Source of the DNA: Roseivirga sp. BDSF3-8
Lineage (GTDB): Bacteria; Bacteroidota; Bacteroidia; Cytophagales; Cyclobacteriaceae
Reading direction: 5' to 3'
Assembly (NCBI RefSeq): GCF_041449215.1
Contig: NZ_JBGNFV010000001.1
Location: 2,579,001 to 2,643,000, forward strand
DNA: 64,000 nt
Below the pieces are notes generated by a model. That model ran no database searches. It was not told the origin of the DNA and saw only the letters and a program-made list of their open reading frames with translations. Of this stretch, positions 55,170 to 62,661 are shown piece by piece. The position numbers and the translations under genes are program-made. Position 1 is the stretch's first letter, and the number at the start of each line of letters is the position of its first letter.

Positions 55170-57038
55170 TTATAGATGACCGGAAAAGAGGTTGTAGATA
55201 AGGAGTGTGGAGTCATCTTTATTACCAGAGGCGTATAATTTTTCTATCTTTTTGCGGAAGCGCCACACGGTATTTCGCCGCAGGTCGAGTACTTCGGATA
55301 GCTCATCGAGGGTGTAATCGGTCTGCCGGTTATTGGTGACATAGAGGATGTAGAATGCCTTCTCAATAGGGAAGCGGATACCGTGGAAAACGGTGTTGCT
55401 GGTGACGGACTCGACGTAGCCGCAGCGGGTGCAGCGGCGTGAGAACTTGGCGGTGCCGTCGGTGTAGTTGTCATGGTTGCACTTGATGCAGTAGAATCCT
55501 TTCTCCCACTTCATTTTTTCGAGAAAGCGGTAGCAGCTTAGCTGGTCGGGAAAGATGTTGCGAAACTGCTCGGGGGTGAGGTTCTTGTTTATGAACCTGT
55601 CCTGCAGTATCTGCTTCATATTGTTCTTGAGCTTCCAGTTATCGAGGTCGAGCAGGCTGTTTATCCGGCCGATCTCACGGGTTTGCTCAAATAGCTTCTG
55701 GTTTAGCTCTTCGAGCTCGAGGTTTTTGGCTTGGAGCTCGCGGGTGCGCTGCTTCACGTTTTTTTCGAGCTCACGGTTTACTTCGTCTTTCAGCTCCGCA
55801 TTTACTTCCTGCTGGCGGATGATGCGGCGCAGGGCGCGGTCGCGGTTGCTCTTAAGGATACGCACGCGGTCGCTGAGGGCAAAGGTGAGGAAGAGCATTT
55901 CGAGCAAAAAGGAGACGTGCAGGCTGTAGTAACTGAGGATGCTAAAGGGGATGATGGAAAGGTATACGAGGCCTTTTACCAAAAAACCGAGAAAGAGGAA
56001 GCCGTATGCAACGACGAAGAAGCGGGCGGGCTTGTAGCCTCGGATAAGGACGGCGATACTGGCGAGGAAGATGAGGGAGAGGGGGATGATCTCCAGGTAT
56101 TGGTAGTCGAACAGGCGGTTATCGACCATGATGCCGGTAAGGAAATATAAGCACCTGGCGCCCAGCACGACAAGCAGGGCTTTGTGCAGCCAGGGGGCAC
56201 GCACGCTGGTGTTGAGGAACTTCATGGAGAAAAGGAGAATCCAGAAGATAACGGCGAAGAGGGCGGTGCCGTAGGCTATCTGGTTCCACTGGGGGCTTCC
56301 GGGCCAGAGGTACTGGTAGGCGATGCCGTCGACGCACATGGCGTATATGCCTACGCTAAGGATGTAAAAGGTGTAGTAGAGGTACTTGATCTCCTTAATG
56401 GCGGAGTAGATGAGTAGGTTGTAAAGGGTGATGATGACGATCATCCCGTAAAAGATGCCGTAGAGGAAGTACTCATTGAGTGCGTAGTGGACAAAACGTG
56501 GCAGGGTACGCAGGGCGACGCGAATGTCGGCGTAGCTGTGGGACTTTACTTTAAAGTAGAAGGTGTGCACGCCCTGCAGATCGGGGGGCAGGAGTACCTC
56601 AAAGTTTTTGTGTAGAAAGAGCTTCTCGTGAAAGGGGAGTGCGTCGCCCATTCTTATGGTTTGGTAGGTGCCGTCTTCACGAGGGGAGTAGAAGGTGATC
56701 TCGTCGATGGTCTGATCGTAGAACTCGAGTAGCTGGCCGCTCTGGCCTTTTTCGGGCAGGCGAATATCGAGCTTTACCCAATAGGTTGAGGGTGCATTGT
56801 AGTCGGGTGGCCGGAAGCGGGGGTTTACGCTGAAGAGTTCGGGGTGCCGGGTGACGTGGCGGAAGGTGAGGGTGTCGGCGGTGTCTTCTACATAGGCCAT
56901 GCGGCTGAAGGGGATGATCATTTCTTCCTGTCCGGGTCTTAAATAGAATGGGGCGGGGGTGGCTGCGGTAGCGACCTCTGCCATGAGGCAGGTAAGCGAG
57001 ATGATGAGGGAAAGGATATGTAGGGGCTTTGCTGTCAC
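55170..57038 (-). CDS. 7TM-DISM membrane protein with IS1595-type zinc ribbon and HTH
   Basis: 622 residues from the GTG at 57038, which opens a good signal peptide (TAKPLHILSLIISLTCLMAEV). The frame extends to 57215, but that part is translated repeat DNA. Order: periplasmic DISMED2-like beta domain (about 35-175), seven membrane helices (about 190-400), coiled coil (about 405-490), then a zinc ribbon Cys517, Cys520, Cys536, Cys539 followed by GIRFPIEKAFYILYVTNN and an HTH (TLDELSEVLDLRRNTVWRFRKKI). The last part is the DNA-recognition half of IS1595/ISXO2 transposases (compare CYRFLEKMKWEKGFYC), without the catalytic DDE. It probably senses a sugar outside and acts on DNA inside. Adjacent to susC and co-directional. 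Confidence 0.88.
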   Translation of the reverse strand: MTAKPLHILSLIISLTCLMAEVATAATPAPFYLRPGQEEMIIPFSRMAYVEDTADTLTFRHVTRHPELFSVNPRFRPPDYNAPSTYWVKLDIRLPEKGQSGQLLEFYDQTIDEITFYSPREDGTYQTIRMGDALPFHEKLFLHKNFEVLLPPDLQGVHTFYFKVKSHSYADIRVALRTLPRFVHYALNEYFLYGIFYGMIVIITLYNLLIYSAIKEIKYLYYTFYILSVGIYAMCVDGIAYQYLWPGSPQWNQIAYGTALFAVIFWILLFSMKFLNTSVRAPWLHKALLVVLGARCLYFLTGIMVDNRLFDYQYLEIIPLSLIFLASIAVLIRGYKPARFFVVAYGFLFLGFLVKGLVYLSIIPFSILSYYSLHVSFLLEMLFLTFALSDRVRILKSNRDRALRRIIRQQEVNAELKDEVNRELEKNVKQRTRELQAKNLELEELNQKLFEQTREIGRINSLLDLDNWKLKNNMKQILQDRFINKNLTPEQFRNIFPDQLSCYRFLEKMKWEKGFYCIKCNHDNYTDGTAKFSRRCTRCGYVESVTSNTVFHGIRFPIEKAFYILYVTNNRQTDYTLDELSEVLDLRRNTVWRFRKKIEKLYASGNKDDSTLLIYNLFSGHL

Positions 57039-57170
57039 GTTAAAAAGCGGATTCCGGCATAAGGTAATCAATTTTAGGTATTTCGGTTTTGTGGGTGGGG
57101 GCCTGGTGAAAAAACGCTGCCAAATGACCCCGCCAAAAAAAAGGGAGTGGCGCCTTTTTTTGTCTCCCCG

Positions 57171-57245
57171 GCATGCCGGCCCAGCGGAATGCCGCCCAGC
57201 GGACTGCCGGATCACCGGAAGCCGGCCCAGCGAGAGTCAGACCAC
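57171..57245. repeat. Minisatellite, 15-bp units
   Basis: Units such as GCCGGCCCAGCGGAAT / GCCGCCCAGCGGACT / GGATCACCGGAAGCC. They lie in the artificial N-terminal extension of the 7TM-DISM frame. Confidence 0.8.
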
Positions 57246-57283
57246 CTCATGAGAAAACGCTGGAAGGTTTTTTCATGTGTCCC

Positions 57284-57395
57284 CGAAAGTCGGACCTCGA
57301 AAGTCGGACCTCGAAAGTCGGACCTCGAAAGTCGGACCTCGAAAGTCGGACCACGAAAGTCGGACCACGAAAGTCGGACCTCGAAAGTCGAACCT
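57284..57395. repeat. Minisatellite, exactly eight 14-bp units
   Basis: CGAAAGTCGGACCT repeated eight times (units 5 and 6 end CCA; unit 8 has CGAACCT). The 14-bp period shifts frame, so it cannot encode a regular peptide. Confidence 0.95.
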
Positions 57396-57659
57396 CTCCC
57401 TGGGGGAGCATAGCCGTCAAGCTAGCATGGCACAATAGCATATTACCCTGGTGGGAGCTGGGCTGGCAGGCGACTGGGGTGGATTCCCTTTCCGTCCGCG
57501 AATCAATTTTTGAGGGAAGGTAACTACATCTCTTCGATATGCTTCCTGCAGTACTTATGCTTACCACGGCGGCCACCTTTCCCTAAGAGCCTTGTATTTC
57601 ATTCGGCTTCTCTTGGGGAAAGGAATTTTGCGGAAGAGAGGGCACATACTCTATCACCC

Positions 57660-57745
57660 GATAGTCGGATCTCGAAAGTCGAACCTCGAAAGTCGAACCC
57701 CGATAGTCGAACCCCGAAAGTCGGACCTCCGGAATGCCGGGCCAC
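57660..57745. repeat. Minisatellite, 14-bp units (diverged)
   Basis: About six units of the CGAAAGTCGAACCC type with A/T changes (GATAGTCGGATCT, CGATAGTCGAACC), followed by the TCCGGAATGCCGG unit. Confidence 0.85.
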
Positions 57746-58161
57746 TCCTATTACCAAAGGAGGGGAATTGGTGCTTAGCTTGACGGCTATGCTCTGTAGG
57801 GTGAGATGAAGTGGCTGTGCCACGATTAGAAAAATGCAATATCTTTGTATGGTATATGCTGAGTAGGCCTGCCCCCTAGCGAGGATGGACTCAAGCTATA
57901 CTCATAGCGAAGGAGTAGCGAAGCAGAACCGTCGTAGAAGCGAAGGAGAAGAGAGATGGATAGGGTGAAAGGTAGGTGTAAAATAGGCTGGAGGCCAAAT
58001 ACCCGATGTGGTAAAAGTACAAAAAATAAGAAAATGTAAAAGTGTCTGATTGGCGGGGGTAATGGCTATTTTTGGCATATGGATGGTGCGTTATGGAAGC
58101 ATAGCCGTCAAGTTAAAAGTAGTAGTACACTGAAATGATTACTCGCTTGCTATTTGCTGCA

Positions 58162-58350
58162 AGGCCCAGCGAAATACCGGACAAGGAGAGTTGGGCCTCC
58201 GAAAGCCGGCCCAGCGGAATGCCGCCCAGCGGAATGCCGCCCAGCGGAATGCCGCCCAGCGAGAGTCGGACCCCGAAAGTCGGACCACCGGAAGCCGGAC
58301 CAGCGAGAGTCGGACCACCGAGAGTCGGACCCCGAAAGTCGGACCTCTCC
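58162..58350. repeat. Minisatellite, mixed 14/15-bp units
   Basis: About twelve units, mixing GCCCAGCGGAATGCC and GGACCCCGAAAGTC types. It runs into the 280-bp direct repeat. Confidence 0.85.
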
Positions 58351-58609
58351 GTGGGGGCGCATAGCCGTCAAGCTAAGCGTTGATCCAATGTAAATTACCC
58401 TCCTGGGAGCCGGGGTCGGGACCGACTCGGCCCTCAAATGGCCATTTAGAACTCAAATAAAGATTCCGGAGCTGGGGTCTTTCAGACCGAGTACGCAGGC
58501 GACTGGGTTAGACTGTAGGTACAAGCTGAAATAATGGATTATTGCTCCAGCTTTATTCCCACCCCGGCGTGAGCTATTGCCATTCCAAAATAAATTTCTG
58601 CGCCTGCCC
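58330..58609. repeat. 280-bp direct repeat, copy 1
   Basis: Nearly identical to 60091-60369 (about ten differences seen by eye, one 1-bp indel). It contains the 17-bp word GCATAGCCGTCAAGCTA. The two copies flank the gene at 59150 in the same orientation. Confidence 0.92.
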
Positions 58610-59149
58610 GACGTGTGCGTCCCCAGTCCCAAAGGGGAATAACTTCTTATTAATTGATTTACAGTAATTTGTGTGCTTAACTTGACGGCTATACTGGGGG
58701 CGGGGAATTATTCGCGCCTATTGCTGCAGTGTGTCACATTTTTAAAAACCAATGATTCATAATCAGCAAAACAGGACCCACCCTGGCATGGATTTTTGAG
58801 TTTTATAGTAACGTTTCTGCGCCTGCCCTTCCGGTGGAGGGGAATGACATAGCTGCCTGAATGATAGGATTTTGCATTCTTAACTTGATGGCTATGGCCG
58901 GGGGGAGGGGAATTAGGGCGTTACGTGGTTTTGGGGGGCTCGGGAAGGTGGGAATATTTGTCCTGAGAGAAAAGGGTTTGGTGCTGGTGTGCGCTGCAGT
59001 CTGCATGGTTAGTCCAATGTACCGGACTGGTGAGTAAGTCACGATAAGCGGTCTGAGCTAGTAGGCTTTATGGAGTTTTTTGTTTGGAGCCAAAATGGTA
59101 TGGCTTTATAAAGGCAGGGCCTTACTTTTGCATTGAAACCTGAATTGTC
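58610..59149. other. Repeat relics upstream of the small membrane gene
   Basis: 540 bp with the 17-bp word at 58677 and 58880 and a diverged copy of the CTATTGCTGCAG module near 58719. Otherwise no gene seen. Confidence 0.6.
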
Positions 59150-59668
59150 ATGGGAATAATTATCGGCGTGATCGTCATTCTTCTGCCTATTATTTTAATA
59201 GCAGCAGGGTATTATAAGGACTACAAGCGGAATCCGGCGTATTTCAAAAGTGGTATCAAGGTAATACTGATACTCATGGGGCTTTTTGTGATTTCCAGCC
59301 TGGCATATAAAATTATGGATAACACGGGTTCTCTAAGGAAGCCTGGGCCAGAATATAATTCGTGGCGAGCAGAGAAAGGAATTCCCCTAATAGAAGGGGG
59401 GTGGGGAAAAAGGGTGCTTCGGGAAGATTCGCACATAAAATATTTTGCTCCCGAGGGTGAGGAAGGGGTCGGGCACTATGCTAAAGAGATTATCCTGACT
59501 GGCTTTGGGGAGGAAAGGGAAGTGGATTACTTTGGCCGGGACTCTTTGGGAAATGAATACCGAAGCATTTATACCTATGATGAGGATAGGCTGGAATTTA
59601 TCATAGGCGACTCTGTATATAGCCGCGAGGTCTTTTATAAGGTAGTGAATCGAACTGAGAGCCGGTAG
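59150..59668 (+). CDS. Small membrane-anchored hypothetical protein
   Basis: 172 residues. Two hydrophobic segments (GVIVILLPIILIAAGYY and IKVILILMGLFVISSLAY) and a soluble tail rich in Tyr, Asp, Glu (FGRDSLGNEYRSIYTYDEDRLEFIIG). No family recognised. It sits between the two copies of the 280-bp direct repeat, so it may be cargo of a duplicated block. Confidence 0.6.
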   Translation: MGIIIGVIVILLPIILIAAGYYKDYKRNPAYFKSGIKVILILMGLFVISSLAYKIMDNTGSLRKPGPEYNSWRAEKGIPLIEGGWGKRVLREDSHIKYFAPEGEEGVGHYAKEIILTGFGEEREVDYFGRDSLGNEYRSIYTYDEDRLEFIIGDSVYSREVFYKVVNRTESR

Positions 59669-60090
59669 GGTGATTTGGGGTGTGGATGGGACTCTGTTCT
59701 GAATAGGAACGGCTGCTAAAGGACCCTGCCAAAAAAAGGGAGTGGCACCTTTTTTGTCTCCCCGGAATGCCGGCGCAGCGGTGTGCCGCCCAACCTAATG
59801 AGAAAACGCTGGAACGTTTTTTCATCTGTTCCCGAAAGTCGGACCTCTCCCAGAGGGAGGGGAATGAGGTTGGGTGGGAAACACTCCGTTTTGGCTGTAG
59901 AGCTAAGAATTGTTGTGATGTTAATACCATTCTGAGGGCTTAGGCAGCGTGCTTATGGTCCTGAGGATTGCTTTGGCTTTATTAGGCTACAAATGCGACG
60001 TCCTGATGGGAATGGGGTTGGGATTTTCCTTTACTGACTGCTATAAAGATTCTGCAAGACCCACCGAGAGTCGGGCCTCCGGAAGCCGGG
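59669..60090. other. Repeat-derived region with copy of the CTCCCCGG and hairpin modules
   Basis: Contains AAAAAAAGGGAGTGGCACC (compare 57134), AAAACGCTGGAACGTTTTTT (59802-59821), a short GGACCTC unit and the start of a 68-bp repeat also found at 60378. No gene. Confidence 0.65.
59858..59925. repeat. 68-bp direct repeat, copy 1
   Basis: Matches 60378-60445 with few changes (shared words GTTGGGTGGGAAACACTCC and TTTTGGCTGTAGAG). Confidence 0.85.
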
Positions 60091-60369
60091 CCCCGAAAGT
60101 CGGCCCTCTCCCTGGGGGCGCATAGCCGTCAAGCTAAGCGTTGATCCAATGTAAATTACCCTCCTGGGAGCCGGGGTCGGGACCGACTCGGCCTCAAATG
60201 GCCATTTAGAACTCAAATAAAGATTCCGGAGCTGGGGTCTTTCAGACCGAGTACGCAGGCGACTGGGTTAGACTGTAGGTATAAGCTGAAATAATGGATT
60301 ATTGCTCCAGCTTTAGACCCACCCCGGCGTGAGCTATTGCCATTCCAAAGTAAATTTCTGCGCCTGCCC
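60091..60369. repeat. 280-bp direct repeat, copy 2
   Basis: See copy 1 at 58330. The start is preceded by a short GGGCCCCGAAAGTC minisatellite (60059-60105). Confidence 0.92.
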
Positions 60370-60377
60370 CTCCGGTG

Positions 60378-60445
60378 GAGGGGAATGAGGTTGGGTGGGA
60401 AACACTCCATTTTGGCTGTAGAGGTAAGAATTGCTGTGATGTTAA
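60378..60445. repeat. 68-bp direct repeat, copy 2
   Basis: See copy 1 at 59858. It follows the end of the 280-bp repeat by about 8 bp. Confidence 0.85.
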
Positions 60446-60523
60446 TTGACTTCCGGGGGCTAAGGTTGCGTGCCTATGGCACTGAACCCGCAAAATGAGG
60501 TGAAACGGCAGCCGATGCATACG

Positions 60524-60553
60524 AAAAAAGGCTGACCCGGATGGATCAGCCTT
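60524..60553 (-). terminator. Terminator after the sixth precursor
   Basis: Stem AAGGCTGA / TCAGCCTT; on the minus strand it is followed by six T. 26 bp past the precursor stop. Confidence 0.82.
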
Positions 60554-60578
60554 ATATATGTTAGCTTGTTATTGCTGT

Positions 60579-60749
60579 TTAGCCTTCGACTACTACGCAA
60601 CTGTATATGCAGCCACCTTTGGGGCCATATAATTCGGTAGGACCCCCTACTGTTTCGGATACAGGTGCGGCACCACCTTTCAGGTGCTTAGCTTCGGTTA
60701 CAAAACTGTCTACTTTGATCTGGTCTAGGTTTAATTTTTCTTTCTTCAT
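60579..60749 (-). CDS. Class I lanthipeptide precursor (core with 2 Cys)
   Basis: 56 residues. Leader MKKEKLNLDQIKVDSFVT matches the consensus, then HLKGG as cleavage site. The core AAPVSETVGGPTELYGPKGG leads into CIYSCVVVEG: only two Cys, so at most two rings, and two further GG pairs inside the core. This is quite unlike the Cys-rich cores elsewhere in the window. It is a single-gene unit with its own terminator, 38 kb from lanC. Confidence 0.85.
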   Translation of the reverse strand: MKKEKLNLDQIKVDSFVTEAKHLKGGAAPVSETVGGPTELYGPKGGCIYSCVVVEG

Positions 60750-61110
60750 TATATTGTTTTTAGTGATTAAAAAAAATGCGTTTTGTGGTAGTAAATGCCT
60801 TATGGAATGTATTCTTTCAACAAGTCATTATATTATAAGAATAGGTATAGCGCCTAATTGTTTGATTTTATTTGACTTCCATGTCATTTGGAAAGTCCAA
60901 AAGTCAGCGGGGGCTTTGATGACCGACTTAGGCGCCACCCTGCCTCTGAACTCAGCCGTTCCCAAAATTCCCTGCCTGATCCAGGCTGGGGACCGGTTTA
61001 GCGCCAGCTAAACCAGAGATGGTTACGGGTCCGCGATTTACCCTACTTGAAATTGTTTAGTACATTAGGGCGGAAAAAACTTAACGGAAGCGCTTACTAC
61101 GCTTAGCCTT
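60750..61110. promoter_or_regulatory. Divergent region between precursor and peptidase genes
   Basis: 361 bp containing promoters for both. A plus-strand frame here (60607-61011) mostly lies antisense to the precursor and is not believed. No clear boxes identified. Confidence 0.45.
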
Positions 61111-62244
61111 ATGAAAAAACTGAACGTGTTACTATCCCTGCTGATCTTTATGACGACCCTGGCCCACGCCCAAACTGAGAAGAAACGTGTACGAGACTAT
61201 GGTATCGAGATAGGCGTGCTGCGCACGGGCGAGCACAATGCGATCACGGATGTGCCCGGCGTGACGGTAGGGCACACTACGCTGGTGGAAGGGGATAGCA
61301 TCCGTACGGGTGTGACGGCCATACTGCCTCACCAGGGGAATATCTTTCAGCAAAAGGTCCCTGCTGCTATATTTATCGGTAATGGCTTCGGCAAGCTGGC
61401 GGGCTACAGCCAGGTGAAGGAGTTGGGTAATATCGAAACGCCGATTGTACTGACTAATACGCTGAGCGTGGCAGCGGCTACGGAAGGCCTGATAAGCTAC
61501 ACGCTGCAGATGGAAGGTAACGAGGAGGTGCGCTCGGTAAATTCGGTAGTGGGCGAAACGAATGATGGCTACCTGAATGACATCCGAGGGCGGCACGTAA
61601 AGCCGGAGCAGGTGGTGGAGACGATCGAAAAAGCGAAAAGCGGCCCGGTGCAGGAGGGCAATGTGGGGGCGGGCACGGGTACGAGTGCTTTTGGCTACAA
61701 AGGTGGTATCGGTACGGCGAGCCGCGTTCTGCCTGCAAAGGAGGGCGGCTACACGGTGGGGGTACTGGTGCAGAGCAACTTTGGCGGGGTGCTGGAGATA
61801 GCGGGTGTGCCGGTGGCGAAAGAGTTTAAGAATTACCCTTATTATAATAGCTACGAGGCGGACGGCTCGTGTATGATTGTGGTGCTGACGGATGCGCCGC
61901 TGGATGCGCGTAACCTGGAGCGCCTGGCGGAGCGTGCGCTGCTGGGCCTGGGAAAAACGGGTGGTATTGCCTCTAATGGCAGCGGGGATTATGTGATCGC
62001 GGTGTCCACCGCGGAAGAGAACCGGGTGCCTTATGATGAGTCTATCGCCGTGCGCGATACGAAAACGCTGAACAACGAGCATATGACGCCGCTCTTCCTC
62101 GCCACCATCGAAGCCACGGAAGAGGCTATACTGAACAGTATGTTTGCTGCTGAAGAGATGACGGGCCGTGATGGCCATACGCTGAAGGCGCTACCGGTGG
62201 AAAAGGTGATGGAGTTGATGAGGAAGTATGGGAGGGTGAAGTGA
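61111..62244 (+). CDS. S58 family (DmpA-like) aminopeptidase, secreted
   Basis: 377 residues with a signal peptide (LLSLLIFMTTLAHAQ). Family blocks: HNAITDVPGVTVGHTTL at the start, NVGAGTGTSAFGYKGGIGTASRVL at the autoprocessing site (the Gly-Thr-x-Ser region carries the nucleophile), and SNGSGDYVIAVS near the end. S58 enzymes self-cleave and act as D- or beta-aminopeptidases. It might act on small peptides or on peptide products, but no link to the adjacent precursor is shown. Confidence 0.92.
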   Translation: MKKLNVLLSLLIFMTTLAHAQTEKKRVRDYGIEIGVLRTGEHNAITDVPGVTVGHTTLVEGDSIRTGVTAILPHQGNIFQQKVPAAIFIGNGFGKLAGYSQVKELGNIETPIVLTNTLSVAAATEGLISYTLQMEGNEEVRSVNSVVGETNDGYLNDIRGRHVKPEQVVETIEKAKSGPVQEGNVGAGTGTSAFGYKGGIGTASRVLPAKEGGYTVGVLVQSNFGGVLEIAGVPVAKEFKNYPYYNSYEADGSCMIVVLTDAPLDARNLERLAERALLGLGKTGGIASNGSGDYVIAVSTAEENRVPYDESIAVRDTKTLNNEHMTPLFLATIEATEEAILNSMFAAEEMTGRDGHTLKALPVEKVMELMRKYGRVK

Positions 62245-62661
62245 ATATGCTCCCCGTACGGCTCCTTCGCGGACGGAAGGGGCAACAGCCGAGCTGATTA
62301 CCAACTGTATCACAACCGTTACAGTTTGCACCTGCCTTGCGGCAGCACCCGCCCTGACACTGTTTTTAGTGCGTTTCCCTACTTCCTGCGTCGCCCGTCG
62401 TTTGCGACCCCAGCCCAGGCGGGGATTTACATTGTGCCTGATCTTAACAAGTATTATCGCAGATCAATCCGGAAAGCGAAGCCACTATATCCACGTATGT
62501 AAATGTCCCCTCTAAAAATTATAGTAGGCTGAGTATCAGAGGGTGAGTTTTTGGAGTAAAAAAATCCGATGTAGGGCTGTATTTAAAGCCATCGCTTCCG
62601 CTTATCTTTCGTAGCCGGTGAACCACTCAGCTTAATGCTGGTATGCTGCCGAGGATAAACT
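62245..62661. other. Intergenic region, no gene seen
   Basis: 417 bp with no convincing frame or terminator. It holds a GC-rich start, some short palindromic words, and probably the promoter for the following lipoprotein. Confidence 0.5.

Larger units (their letters stand above)
57039..58161. other. Repeat-rich intergenic region upstream of the 7TM-DISM gene
   Basis: About 1.1 kb. It holds two or three minisatellite blocks, a hairpin-like module AAAACGCTGGAAGGTTTTTT (57254-57273) and copies of the 17-bp word at 57408, 57775 and 58099. No gene is supported; several frames of 60-116 codons are repeat translations. Confidence 0.7.

Noticed and set aside
57284-57395. Possible CRISPR array
   Set aside because: Units are 14 bp and directly abut, with no unique spacers and no cas genes nearby.
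57147-57523. Two overlapping plus-strand frames rich in RKSDLES-like repeats
   Set aside because: They are translations of the 14-bp minisatellite, which shifts frame each unit; no start signal or family likeness.
58135-58437. Plus- and minus-strand frames over the third minisatellite
   Set aside because: Peptides such as SGMPPSGMPPS and SDSRWSDSRW come from repeats, and the neighbouring arrays break frame.
60607-61011. 134-codon plus-strand frame
   Set aside because: Largely antisense to the sixth precursor and its promoter region; no family likeness.
61132-62178. 348-codon minus-strand frame opposite the S58 peptidase
   Set aside because: Long but entirely antisense to a well-supported gene; rich in Arg and His as expected of a shadow.
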